Shown here piece after piece: positions 55,046 through 63,615 of a stretch of 64,000 nucleotides of DNA. The DNA is taken from assembly GCA_016124585.1 (NCBI GenBank), contig WGNL01000008.1:62001-126000 (forward strand). The letters run 5' to 3'. Position 1 is the stretch's first letter. Each line of letters starts with the position of its first letter. The position numbers were made by a program, and so were the translations under genes. The DNA is from Bacteroidota bacterium. GTDB lineage: Bacteria; Bacteroidota; Bacteroidia; Chitinophagales; Saprospiraceae. The notes under the pieces are model-generated. The model saw nothing but the letters and a program-made list of their open reading frames with translations, did no database searches and was not told the DNA's origin.

Positions 55046-55603
55046 ATGAAAATCACAAACCTGTTTTTCCTGCTTGGGTTACTGCTTTTGGCATCCTGCA
55101 AAAAAGACGACACCAATCCCTCTGGCACTACGACCCTTCAGTACGACAACGGCAACGTTTCTGGCCCACAGCTTGATGCCGGCGAACATGAGCTGGCCGT
55201 ACGTTTTCCTGCCAGTACATTGGCTGATTTAGTAGGAAAAAAGCTTACAGAAGTGCAAGTTTTTGTTGGAGAACTACCCCAATCCTGTATCGTAAAAATT
55301 TATAAGCAAGGTAACTCCTCCACACCTGGAGCCCAAATTTTGCAAAGTGATGTGCTAAATTCGATTGAATTCCCGAAATGGAACAATTTCAAAATAACGC
55401 CGGGCATAGAAATAACGGGCGAAGACCTCTGGGTCAGCGTTTATATTGAACTTGCCGGAAAGCAACAGTCCATTGGTTGTGATTCTGGTCCACGCAAGAC
55501 CAACGGCGACTGGCTTTTCTCCGGCTCTGACCATGCCTGGAAAACCTACCAAGAGCGGACTGGTGAAAGTATCAACTGGAATATTCGGGCAGTGGTGGAA
55601 TAA
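55046..55603 (+). CDS. Lipoprotein of unknown function
   Basis: 185 residues. A clear lipoprotein signal ends at LLASC (Cys18), followed by KKDD, typical of Bacteroidota lipoproteins. The mature part is a beta-rich domain (LTEVQVFVGELPQSCIVKIYKQGN, GEDLWVSVYIEL, WKTYQERTGESINWNIRAVV). This resembles the beta-sandwich modules often placed before T9SS sorting domains in Bacteroidota surface proteins, but no sorting domain is present. Likely an envelope protein; ligand unknown. Confidence 0.75.
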   Translation: MKITNLFFLLGLLLLASCKKDDTNPSGTTTLQYDNGNVSGPQLDAGEHELAVRFPASTLADLVGKKLTEVQVFVGELPQSCIVKIYKQGNSSTPGAQILQSDVLNSIEFPKWNNFKITPGIEITGEDLWVSVYIELAGKQQSIGCDSGPRKTNGDWLFSGSDHAWKTYQERTGESINWNIRAVVE

Positions 55604-55742
55604 AAAGGTGGCAGAAGTTTTTTATCCCTTCACTATGCCTCCAATTGACACTTTGGCATTTTCCAATTGTGCAAGATGATTATGTCTTAAATTGCAATTC
55701 ATTAATCATCTTGAGCCTTGCTCATCACAAAACCGTCTCGCT

Positions 55743-57104
55743 ATGTCTTCAATTTTCCACACTAACTTTTCTCGACTTGCCTTTTTAGTTACCTTCCTTT
55801 ACCTATTACCAACATTTTCTGATGCCCAAATCTGGACGAGGATCTACTGGTACAGCAGTGGTACAAAACCAGACGATGGCAAAAGCATCGTTGAAGCTGA
55901 AAATGGTAGCTTAATCGTGGCTGGCGGTTATCTGGGCCATTTGGTCAAACTTGACAAAAAAGGCGACATTCTGTGGAGAAAATCTTTCAATGAAATCGAG
56001 CAGGCTACTGACTTGACACTGACTTCAGATGGCGGAATTTGTCTAGTGGGTTTTAACCGAACGAAAAAGCAGCTATGGTTGATAAAAACCAATACACTTG
56101 GAGAAAAACTTTGGTCAAAAAAATTAGACGATAATGACCAGATTGTAAACTTGTTACAAAATAAAGACGGTGGGTTTACGATATTGACTGTTGTGCAAAA
56201 CCAAGGTTTGATTATTACGGATGCTAATGGCCAAATCCTCACCAAAATGATGGCCAGCGGATTCAGATTTATCCAATTACAAAGTGGTGAATACTTAATC
56301 CCTGATGGTGCTCAACTAAAACTATTGAATGCCGATGGCATACCTATTTGGGGCAAACCATTAGCGGGCGCTAGATCTGTGGCGGCAACCACCGATGGCA
56401 ATTTTGTAACGATGGGATATGATGAAACTAACCAAGTATTATACCTCACTAAATGGGATATTAACGGTAATGAGATATGGTATAAAACATACCCTCAATT
56501 GGACGTCCGCCCTTACCAGTATTTATGGAATAAAATGGTGGTTACATCTAACGACGAAATCGCATTTATTGCACATACTGATGGTAAAAGTGCATTCATC
56601 GCCAAAACGGATGCCGATGGCAATTTGCTATGCTCTAGGACGCAGGAATTAGATAACCTAAGTGTTATCTTGGAGAACTTGATTGCCACTTCAGATAACG
56701 GGTTTGCCTTGGTAGGCACTAGAAGTAGCAACAGTAGTAATGGGCTGGACAATGACCTTTTCGTTATGAAAACTGATTCCATTTGCCAGACAGCTGACCT
56801 CGAAATCTATTATGTGGAAAAAGGTGGCGTGGATACGGTTTACTCCAATACTTTCAGCTACAAATACGGCCCCAATCCTTGCCATCCTTATGTAAATTTT
56901 GAAATACAGCCAACTAAAGCTTTTGATGGCAAAATGATGCTCGTGATTTATGATGCCCTGGGCCGGGTAATGCAGAAGGAACAGGTTGATAATGGCAATT
57001 TGACCATAATGACTAACGAACTGCCCGGTGGCATGTATTTCCTAAAATTTTATGACAATGGAAAAGCTATAGGAAAAGTAGGCAAGTTGGCAGTTCAGCG
57101 TTAA
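55743..57104 (+). CDS. T9SS-secreted beta-propeller-like protein
   Basis: 453 residues from the ATG at 55743, which starts the signal peptide (ending FSDAQ); an in-frame ATG at 55692 would add 17 residues ahead of it. Residues about 30-360 consist of repeats of the delta-60/PQQ-like type (DGGICLVGFNRTKKQLWLIKTNTLGEKLWSKK, NNGFALVGT-like strands, LYLTKWDINGNEIWYKTYP). This suggests a propeller of six to seven blades. The C-terminal ~80 residues form a type A T9SS sorting domain (GPNPCHPYVNFEI, YDALGRVMQKEQV, LPGGMYFLKFYD). Secreted or surface-attached; no catalytic motif seen. Confidence 0.82.
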   Translation: MSSIFHTNFSRLAFLVTFLYLLPTFSDAQIWTRIYWYSSGTKPDDGKSIVEAENGSLIVAGGYLGHLVKLDKKGDILWRKSFNEIEQATDLTLTSDGGICLVGFNRTKKQLWLIKTNTLGEKLWSKKLDDNDQIVNLLQNKDGGFTILTVVQNQGLIITDANGQILTKMMASGFRFIQLQSGEYLIPDGAQLKLLNADGIPIWGKPLAGARSVAATTDGNFVTMGYDETNQVLYLTKWDINGNEIWYKTYPQLDVRPYQYLWNKMVVTSNDEIAFIAHTDGKSAFIAKTDADGNLLCSRTQELDNLSVILENLIATSDNGFALVGTRSSNSSNGLDNDLFVMKTDSICQTADLEIYYVEKGGVDTVYSNTFSYKYGPNPCHPYVNFEIQPTKAFDGKMMLVIYDALGRVMQKEQVDNGNLTIMTNELPGGMYFLKFYDNGKAIGKVGKLAVQR

Positions 57105-57123
57105 TTTCTCCAAACTTTTACCT

Positions 57124-57171
57124 AAAGGGATGATGGGTTAATGAAGCCATCATCCCTTTTTTTATTTTTAA
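57124..57171 (+). terminator. Rho-independent terminator after T9SS propeller gene
   Basis: AAAGGGATGATGG (57124-57136) pairs perfectly with CCATCATCCCTTT (57147-57159), followed by a T-run. It lies 20 bp after the stop. Confidence 0.92.
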
Positions 57172-57307
57172 CGATATCTACTAGCATATTTAAGCATATC
57201 CAAAGCCGCCAACAACAGCTAAGGAGTCGCCTCCGTAAAAAATCAATGTGAGGACTTTTAGTCCGTTTAAAAATGTATGCCTTATTTTGCTCAAAAAATT
57301 TTATAAA

Positions 57308-59014
57308 ATGACGGAAAGAACCCGAGCCCAAGAGTCCAGGGCAGCCATTCAACAACTGTATATTTCAATGCGCCACCTATTTATTAGAGGTGGATACAAG
57401 CCACTAGGAGTGAGCGGGGAAGCCATGATAGAGGCACTAATGGTGCTCCAACCCGAAATTTATGGTGCCATTAACGACCCAGAGCGGGTGGAACTGGACG
57501 GGTTGCTGTACATCGCCCAACGCTTGCCAGAAGGTATTGAAGAGTGCCGCTACATCCGGCTCATTACGAAGGAAGGCTTTGAACTTTCGGGGTTTACGCC
57601 CATAGTGCCACCCAAACGCCGCCGCAACTGCTACCGTATCGATGAGGAGCAAATGTTCATTGAGTTGACCAATGGCCGTTCGGACATTTACGACATCCTT
57701 ACCCACCTGACTTTCCTATACATCGAAGCAGAAAAAGTGCGCCGAAATGCGCTCGACCCCAAAGGCCGCAAAAAACGGGATTGGATAAACTTGGAGCAGG
57801 TCGTGGAGCAGGAAAAACTGGGAGAACCAATCAACCGGGAGATTGCGTGTACTTATCTGAGCGGGCTACTTGGCCGTACCTTTGAGGATACCTTGGCTGC
57901 TGTGAAACGCTTTGAGGGAGCAAGCCGGGTGAGCAGCCTGTTCCATATCACCTACTGGATGGGCAGGCTTTCCATCGAAGAGGAGCAGGATAAAAACGAC
58001 CGGGAAATTACCTTCTCGGCAGCGCTTAGGGAAAAAATCGGGCACCACATTTTTGGCAATGCTTGGGCGAACAACATCAAGCAGTTCTTGTATAAAAAAG
58101 GATGGCTCGACCGCCCCATCCACATCATCAGTTCAAATCCGCACAGTGTAATGAACTGCCTATACGCCTTCGGCGCCACCAAGACTAAGCCTGAAAGCAA
58201 AGGCATGGAAGCACTTGCTAGGGAACTCAGCCACGAAGAAAGCAAGGATTTGCGTCAGCAGGTAGAAGAATATGCAGCCCGTAATGGCATGTTCCAGATT
58301 GATGACCAAAGTGGAACGAACATCACTGCCCAGATCATTGATACACAACAAATAATACCGGACGGACTTGCACCGGAATTAAAATGGAATGCGTCCTTTA
58401 TTGAAGCCGAAAAACCGCTACTACTGGTAATTGACTATGCTTTTGGAGAACAGGCTTACGAAGTGATGGACGAATTGTTGAAGCCATTTGAAGTTGAAAA
58501 AGAGGGCAGCGAAGATTCAAATGCTCAAATCAAAATCCCACTCAACGTTCAATCCATTTCTCTAATGGGCAAAGCGGGCATCTTGGAAGGCGGCAAGGGC
58601 GACATCATGGTGCCAAAAGCGCACGTATTTGAAGGCACTGCTGACAACTATCCATTCGTAAACGATTTCACAAAAGCTGACTTTGAAGGCAATGAACTGT
58701 TGGTAAGTGAAGGCACGATGATAACAGTGTTGGGCACCAGCCTGCAGAACAAGGATATTCTACGCTACTTCCTGCGCTCGTCGTGGCGGGCAGTAGGGTT
58801 GGAAATGGAGGGAGCGCACTACCAAAAAGCCATTCAAGCCAATTCAAAAATCAGGAAAAACATCAGCGAAAATGTGGTACTTCGATACGCCTACTATGCA
58901 TCTGATAATCCATTGCTCACCGGCCATACTCTGGCATCGGGCAGTTTGGGAGAGGAAGGTGTAAAACCCACCTACTTAATAACACTTAAAATTTTGGAGC
59001 GAATTTTTTCATAA
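57308..59014 (+). CDS. DUF6909-like protein with nucleoside-phosphorylase-like C-terminal half
   Basis: 568 residues from the ATG at 57308; a GTG at 57248 would add 20 residues overlapping poor sequence. No signal peptide, so cytoplasmic. The N-terminal ~330 residues are mostly helical, with charged segments (RAQESRAAIQQLYISMRHLFIRGGYKPLG, ILTHLTFLYIEAEKVRRNAL). The C-terminal ~200 residues contain features of the nucleoside phosphorylase/MTAN fold: SISLMGKAGILEGGKGDIMVPKA (like the GTAG...GD strand-loop) and GLEMEGAHYQKAI (like the MEMEAA substrate loop). The family assignment rests on memory of conserved hypothetical proteins in Bacteroidota. Its reaction, if any, is unknown. It appears monocistronic. 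Confidence 0.65.
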   Translation: MTERTRAQESRAAIQQLYISMRHLFIRGGYKPLGVSGEAMIEALMVLQPEIYGAINDPERVELDGLLYIAQRLPEGIEECRYIRLITKEGFELSGFTPIVPPKRRRNCYRIDEEQMFIELTNGRSDIYDILTHLTFLYIEAEKVRRNALDPKGRKKRDWINLEQVVEQEKLGEPINREIACTYLSGLLGRTFEDTLAAVKRFEGASRVSSLFHITYWMGRLSIEEEQDKNDREITFSAALREKIGHHIFGNAWANNIKQFLYKKGWLDRPIHIISSNPHSVMNCLYAFGATKTKPESKGMEALARELSHEESKDLRQQVEEYAARNGMFQIDDQSGTNITAQIIDTQQIIPDGLAPELKWNASFIEAEKPLLLVIDYAFGEQAYEVMDELLKPFEVEKEGSEDSNAQIKIPLNVQSISLMGKAGILEGGKGDIMVPKAHVFEGTADNYPFVNDFTKADFEGNELLVSEGTMITVLGTSLQNKDILRYFLRSSWRAVGLEMEGAHYQKAIQANSKIRKNISENVVLRYAYYASDNPLLTGHTLASGSLGEEGVKPTYLITLKILERIFS

Positions 59015-59111
59015 ATAATGACGCCTAACTCATAGCTTTGAGCCCAGAATGGTGCACCTAAAATTTGACCACCCAATTAAGATTAACAATCAAACCTAAA
59101 CTTTTTTTAAG

Positions 59112-59612
59112 ATGAAAAAACAATTTACAATTCTGTTCTTTATTGCTTTTGGTGTCTTAGCAGCATTCAATGTTCAAGGCCAAAATTACAGTTCAGCCAT
59201 TGGTGCACGTCTAGGCTACCCATTAGCCCTTTCCTACAAAAAATTCATTTCCGACGCAGGTGCAATTGAGCTTTACGGTGCTTATAGGGGCTACACCTAC
59301 TACAATTGGTTTTCGGTAAATGGCGCCTACCAATATCACCAAGATTTCCCAAATGTCCCTAACCTGCAGTGGTATGTTGGCGCAGGTGCTGGTGTCTATT
59401 TCTTCAGCTACGACGACGGATATTTTAATACAAATTATGCAAGTACTAGGGTTGCTGTACAAGGCTACCTTGGTTTGGAGTACACCTTTGAAGAAGTGCC
59501 CATCAGCATCTCAGCGGACTGGATACCGACCATCTTTCTCAACAAAGGGTATGGCAACGCATTTGGCTCAGGCTACGCTGGGTTGGGCGTCCGCTATGTC
59601 ATAGGTAGATAA
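59112..59612 (+). CDS. Small outer-membrane beta-barrel protein
   Basis: 166 residues with a signal peptide (1-23, ending VQGQ). The rest is alternating hydrophobic and polar strands with aromatic girdles (GARLGYPLALSYKKFI, AIELYGAYRGYTYYNWFSVNGAY, LQWYVGAGAGVYFF, VAVQGYLGLEYTF) and a terminal strand ending VRYVIGR. It is consistent with an eight-stranded barrel of the OmpX/outer-membrane-protein-beta-barrel kind. Function unknown. Confidence 0.8.
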   Translation: MKKQFTILFFIAFGVLAAFNVQGQNYSSAIGARLGYPLALSYKKFISDAGAIELYGAYRGYTYYNWFSVNGAYQYHQDFPNVPNLQWYVGAGAGVYFFSYDDGYFNTNYASTRVAVQGYLGLEYTFEEVPISISADWIPTIFLNKGYGNAFGSGYAGLGVRYVIGR

Positions 59613-59705
59613 AGCTCTTTATTCAAAGGGCCGAAAGAACTAATTTGGATGGGTTGGAATAAAGTTCATTGAGCTTTATTTTAACCCATCTGCATTTTAA
59701 GCGAC

Positions 59706-59993
59706 ATGAAAAACGGGCGAGAGAGGGTTTGGCTTTTAACGCTAATTGCCGTGCCGATTGTGCTTTGGGCATTGCCTGCCAGTTTTTTCGATAATACGGG
59801 TGTCACGCTTTGCGCCTCCAAACTACTTTTCAACATGGAGTGCATGGGCTGTGGCATGACCCGTGCCGTGATGCACATCCATCATCTTGAGTTCGGAAAA
59901 GCCATGAAATTCAATCGTGGTGTTGTAGTAGCATACCCAGCTTTGGTAGGGCTTTGGGTCTATTGGCTGAAGAATGCACTGAAAAAAGCCTGA
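59706..59993 (+). CDS. DUF2752 membrane protein
   Basis: 95 residues with two membrane segments. Between them is the DUF2752 signature MECMGCGMTRAVMHIHHLEFGKAMKFN (Cys-x-x-Cys-Gly-x-Thr-Arg), followed by a second helix with the usual PALVG. Small inner-membrane protein of unknown function, common in Bacteroidota and Actinobacteria. It is 93 bp after the barrel gene. Confidence 0.88.
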   Translation: MKNGRERVWLLTLIAVPIVLWALPASFFDNTGVTLCASKLLFNMECMGCGMTRAVMHIHHLEFGKAMKFNRGVVVAYPALVGLWVYWLKNALKKA

Positions 59994-60229
59994 GCATAAA
60001 TTCTTAAATAGTTCAAAAGAAACCCTAAAAAATTTCAAAAAAAATGACCAGATATTCCAAAAACAGAATTCTTCCCTAAATTGCACCCGTTTTCAAACAA
60101 AACCAAGTAGTGGAAGGGCCGTTTTTGGCCAAGCCGGAAGGGCTTCACAATGAAAGCAGTTCCCTAACCTGAGACCCAAAACCCAACCCTATCTTGCGTT
60201 TATTCTCTAACATAATTTCTAATTGTTTT

Positions 60230-60799
60230 ATGAAATCATTCAAGTTACTCACAGTTCTCACTGTCCTCTGCTTCGGCGCTTTTCTGACAAAAAGCAATGC
60301 GCAGGTGGACGTTACCGTCAATCCTATTGGCCTCCTTTTTGGCGATTTGAGCGTTGGCGCTGATTTTGGCGTTACTGAATCTTTCAGTGTTGAAGGCTCC
60401 ATTGGCGTTGGCGGTGGAAAAACCGATGGCACTAAGTATTTTGCCCTACCAATCACTGCAGTAGGTAAATACTATTTCAACCCTAACAATGGTTGCGATA
60501 AGTTTTATGCTGATGTCTTTTTGAAATTCATCAACCGCAGCTACAAAGACAACGACAGCAATGATGTATTTGATTATGCTGAATACACACAAACAAGGTT
60601 TGGACTTGGGTTGGGTATTGGCTACAAAGTTGCTTCCAGAAAAGGCATCATCTTCGACATTGGATTTGGTGTAGGAAGGGCAATTGTTGACAACACAAAA
60701 TTCAAGGACAGCAGCACTGGCGATGATATCAGCGTTGATTGGCCAGAAATCATGTTCCAAGGCAAACTTGGTATCGGCTACCGTTTCGGCGGCAAATAA
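60230..60799 (+). CDS. Outer-membrane beta-barrel protein, paralogue 1
   Basis: 189 residues from the ATG at 60230, which starts the signal peptide (ending KSNAQ); the frame opens 36 bp earlier but without a sensible leader. The mature part has barrel strands (VDVTVNPIGLLFGDLSVGADFGV, FSVEGSIGVGGG, VGKYYFNPNNGCDKFYADVFLKF, FGLGLGIGYKV, GIIFDIGFGVGRAI) and ends in GIGYRFGGK. Similar in length and order of motifs to the gene at 61044-61631, so the two are a tandem paralogous pair. Exact role unknown. Confidence 0.82.
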   Translation: MKSFKLLTVLTVLCFGAFLTKSNAQVDVTVNPIGLLFGDLSVGADFGVTESFSVEGSIGVGGGKTDGTKYFALPITAVGKYYFNPNNGCDKFYADVFLKFINRSYKDNDSNDVFDYAEYTQTRFGLGLGIGYKVASRKGIIFDIGFGVGRAIVDNTKFKDSSTGDDISVDWPEIMFQGKLGIGYRFGGK

Positions 60800-60820
60800 T
60801 CTTGTCAAATGAATTATTCA

Positions 60821-60860
60821 AAAGGCGTTATGGGAGTTCCCGTAGCGCCTTTTGTTTTTT
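60821..60860 (+). terminator. Rho-independent terminator after barrel paralogue 1
   Basis: AAAGGCGTTATGGGA (60821-60835) pairs with TCCCGTAGCGCCTTT (60838-60852), with two G-T pairs and a 2-base loop, followed by a T-run. Confidence 0.9.
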
Positions 60861-61043
60861 ACAAGTACCAACTAAGTTTGTTTAAAAAGCGCTTAACGAA
60901 CCTGTAATACTTCGTTAAAACCCTCCAAACGCATGAAATTGTCTAATCAGTCGCCTCTTATCTGCGTTTATTTCTGCATTGCCAAGTGGCTTATTTTTTT
61001 CTGAAACTTGGCAAAATCACTGCATTTCAAAAAATCTGCTTTT

Positions 61044-61631
61044 ATGAAAACGAACAAAATCCTGGCCTTTTGCCACACCTGCATCATCCTCGCCACTGCC
61101 GTCACCTTGCATGCCCAAGTGGATTTGACCACCAATCCCGTCAACCTGATTTTTGGAAACATCAATGCAGGGGCAGACTTCAAAGTCGCAGATAATTTCA
61201 GCCTTGAAGGCAATGTCGCTTACAGCAAGGGCAACTACTGGGGCTTGGTGGACAAACGGGAAACCATTCCTGTGAACCTTATTGGAAAATACTATTTCAA
61301 CCCCAAAAACGGGGCTGATGGCTTCTATGCCGACGCTTTTACCCGTTTTGTTAATCGGAGGGTTACCGCAACCTACAAAGGCGATAATGAAAACATTCCT
61401 GACGAATTGAACTACACCCGAAACCAGGTCGGGCTGGGCGTTGGCCTTGGCTATAAAGTAGTCTCAGCAAAAGGATTTGTGTTCGATATTGGGACAGGCA
61501 TTGGCAGGGCTGTTTATCACAAAGACAAAATAAACGTCTCCGAGCAGGACTATAAAATCCCGAGTTTGATAAAAGCGATGGGCTATTTCAAGATTGGCTT
61601 GGGCTACCGATTTGGTGGCGGCAGGCAGTAA
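61044..61631 (+). CDS. Outer-membrane beta-barrel protein, paralogue 2
   Basis: 195 residues from the ATG at 61044 (signal peptide ending TLHAQ). It matches the preceding barrel protein motif by motif: VDLTTNPVNLIFGNINAGADF, FSLEGNVAYSKGN, IGKYYFNPKNGADGFYADAFTRFVNR, VGLGVGLGYKVVSAKGFVFDIGTGIGRAV and a C-terminal GLGYRFGGG. The second copy has extra charged residues in the loops. The two are probably products of a local duplication with divergence, each with its own terminator. Confidence 0.82.
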   Translation: MKTNKILAFCHTCIILATAVTLHAQVDLTTNPVNLIFGNINAGADFKVADNFSLEGNVAYSKGNYWGLVDKRETIPVNLIGKYYFNPKNGADGFYADAFTRFVNRRVTATYKGDNENIPDELNYTRNQVGLGVGLGYKVVSAKGFVFDIGTGIGRAVYHKDKINVSEQDYKIPSLIKAMGYFKIGLGYRFGGGRQ

Positions 61632-61650
61632 AAAAGTGAAAATCCCAGCG

Positions 61651-61690
61651 AAAAGGCTTCCCGGATTCAGTTTCGAGAAGCTTTTTTTAT
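61651..61690 (+). terminator. Probable terminator after barrel paralogue 2
   Basis: AAAAGGCTTC (61651-61660) pairs imperfectly, with one bulge, with GAAGCTTTT (61677-61685), followed by a T-run. It lies 20 bp after the stop. Confidence 0.6.
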
Positions 61691-61691
61691 G

Positions 61692-61769
61692 TTGGTTTCT
61701 GGTTTCAGGTTTCAAGGGTTTCAGGGGGAGCCGTGGTACTTTCAAGTTCCCAGCCATCCCCCTGAAACC
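61692..61769. repeat. Word-iterated inverted repeat upstream of serC
   Basis: The word GGTTTC(A/T)GG is repeated several times from 61692. GGTTTCAGGGGGA (61717-61729) is the exact reverse complement of TCCCCCTGAAACC (61757-61769). The spacer is 27 bp and no T-tract follows. Confidence 0.65.
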
Positions 61770-61943
61770 TGAAACCCTAACCCTCCACAAACCAAATTCT
61801 AAAAATAATGCAGCAGGTGCTTTTTCTCACCCATTCATTCCAAAAGAGCCTCCTATCTTTGTTGCTTCAAAACGTGGCCCACTTCGGCTGGAAAGACCTA
61901 ACCACAGCCCAAGCCCACACAAACCAATCAGTCTCACAACTAC

Positions 61944-63014
61944 ATGAAAAAGCACAATTTCAGCGCAGGCCCAGCCATTCTCCCGCAATCTGTGATGCAG
62001 GAAGCATCCCAGGCTTGTCTCGATTTCAACGGCATGGGCATGTCCATCCTAGAAATCTCGCACCGCAGCAAGGAGTTCGATGCCGTGGCATTGGAGGCAG
62101 AAGCCCTTGTCCGTGAAATCGGTGGCTTCGACGACCGCTTTGCCGTGCTCTTCCTCAGTGGCGGCGCTAGCACCCAGTTCGCCATGGCCCCCATGAATTT
62201 GCTGAAGGAAGGTGAAAAAACTGCCTACGTGGACACTGGAACTTGGGCCAGCAAAGCTTTTAAAGAAGCAAAGCATTTCGGCAGCCCAGAGGTGTTGGCC
62301 AGCAGCAAGGAAGCCAATTACAATTTCATTCCGAAGGACTATACAGTGCCAGCAGACGCAGCTTACTTGCACCTGACCAGCAACAATACCATCTTCGGAA
62401 CGCAATTGCAGCAGTTTCCAACCTCGCCAGTGCCAATCGTTTGTGATATGTCTTCCGATATGTTCAGCCGCCCGTTCGACGTGGAGCAGTTCGGCCTCAT
62501 TTACGCTGGCGCCCAAAAGAATATCGGCCCAGCAGGTGTGACGCTCGTCATCGTTCGGAAGGATTTGCTAGGCCGCAGTGGTCGCAAGTTGCCTAGTATG
62601 ATGGACTACCAAATCCACGCCGACAACGGTTCCATGTTCAACACACCACCTGTGTTCCCGCTCTACGTTTTGATGTTGACCCTGCGCTGGCTGAAAGCCA
62701 ACGGCGGCCTGTCGGCTATCCAACAAAAGAACGAGGCGAAAGCGGCGATTCTGTACAATGAAATTGACGACAACCCATTGTTTAAAGGAACTGTTGCAGT
62801 TGAAGACCGTTCAAGAATGAACGTATGCTTTTTGCCAGTAAACCCCGATCACGAAGCACCGTTCATGGCAGCCGCCAAAGCAGCGGGTATTGATGGCATC
62901 AAAGGCCACCGCTCCGTTGGAGGTTTCCGTGCCAGCATTTACAACGCCATGCCACAAGAGAGCGTCCAGGTGCTGGTAGATGTGATGCGGGAGTTTGCGA
63001 AGCAAAATGGTTGA
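61944..63014 (+). CDS. serC: Phosphoserine aminotransferase
   Basis: 356 residues. The enzyme makes 3-phosphoserine from 3-phosphohydroxypyruvate and glutamate (serine and pyridoxal phosphate synthesis), in the cytoplasm. The start KHNFSAGPAILP, SILEISHRSKEFD, LFLSGGASTQFAM, CDMSSDMFSRPFD and the PLP-binding Lys192 in YAGAQKNIGPAGVT are all diagnostic. The C-terminus has GHRSVGGFRASIYNAMP, which fixes the family. Length is usual. No serA lies next to it in this window. Confidence 0.97.
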   Translation: MKKHNFSAGPAILPQSVMQEASQACLDFNGMGMSILEISHRSKEFDAVALEAEALVREIGGFDDRFAVLFLSGGASTQFAMAPMNLLKEGEKTAYVDTGTWASKAFKEAKHFGSPEVLASSKEANYNFIPKDYTVPADAAYLHLTSNNTIFGTQLQQFPTSPVPIVCDMSSDMFSRPFDVEQFGLIYAGAQKNIGPAGVTLVIVRKDLLGRSGRKLPSMMDYQIHADNGSMFNTPPVFPLYVLMLTLRWLKANGGLSAIQQKNEAKAAILYNEIDDNPLFKGTVAVEDRSRMNVCFLPVNPDHEAPFMAAAKAAGIDGIKGHRSVGGFRASIYNAMPQESVQVLVDVMREFAKQNG

Positions 63015-63100
63015 TTGGTGACTGGTGAAAAGTGATTGGTGATTCGTTCAACCAAAACATAATTTGCCTTGTTTCCAGTCCGCTTGAGGCCAGAGTGCCT

Positions 63101-63130
63101 TCAATTTTTAATTATCAATTTTCAATTAAA
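63101..63130. repeat. AT-rich word repeat (CAATTTTCAATT type) before bacilliredoxin gene
   Basis: TCAATTTTTAATTATCAATTTTCAATT-type iteration just before the ATG at 63135. The same words recur in the hairpin at 63556-63615 after the gene. Confidence 0.55.
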
Positions 63131-63134
63131 AACT

Positions 63135-63548
63135 ATGTATCCAATAGAACTTACAGCGCCAATGGCTGCTGAACTTAACAATATCGGCTTTGAAAGCCTA
63201 ACGACGCCAGAAGCGGTGGAATCTGCGCTAGAAAATCAGGAAGGCACCACGCTGGTGGTTGTGAATTCCGTTTGCGGCTGTGCTGCCGCCAACGCCCGCC
63301 CCGGTGTGGCATATTCTTTGGCTGGCGCAAAAAGGCCGGACAAATTGGTGACGGTGTTCGCTGGTGTGGACAAAGGTGCGGTGGAAAAAGCACGGGAATT
63401 CCTGCTCCCCTATCCGCCGTCTTCGCCTTCGATTGCACTTTTCAAGGATGGCCGCTTGGTGCATTTCCTGGAGCGCCACCACATCGAAGGCCGCAGCGCT
63501 GACATCATCTCTGCTAATTTGCAGATGGCGTACGAGCGGTTTTGCTAA
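63135..63548 (+). CDS. BrxA/BrxB-family bacilliredoxin
   Basis: 137 residues from the ATG at 63135 ([10 protein letters not shown]), the usual start; an upstream in-frame ATG at 63069 would prefix a non-conserved leader encoded by repeat-rich DNA. Thioredoxin-like fold with the family CGC motif ([14 protein letters not shown], Cys47-Gly-Cys49), the cis-proline segment [13 protein letters not shown], and the conserved ERHHIEG near the end. Bacilliredoxins remove bacillithiol from mixed disulfides in cytoplasmic proteins after oxidative stress. Bacteroidota that make bacillithiol use them likewise; no bsh genes are in this window. Confidence 0.93.
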   Translation: MYPIELTAPMAAELNNIGFESLTTPEAVESALENQEGTTLVVVNSVCGCAAANARPGVAYSLAGAKRPDKLVTVFAGVDKGAVEKAREFLLPYPPSSPSIALFKDGRLVHFLERHHIEGRSADIISANLQMAYERFC

Positions 63549-63555
63549 TTAAAAG

Positions 63556-63615
63556 TTGAAAATTGACAATTGATAATGTCGAACACTGTGCGAATTTTCA
63601 ATTGTCAATTTTCAA
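63556..63615. terminator. Hairpin between convergent genes (probable bidirectional terminator)
   Basis: 18-bp perfect arms 63556-63573 and 63598-63615 around a 24-base loop. Built of AT-rich words (TTGAAAATTGACAATTGA). The right arm ends at the stop of the minus-strand exporter gene (63616). Confidence 0.6.
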
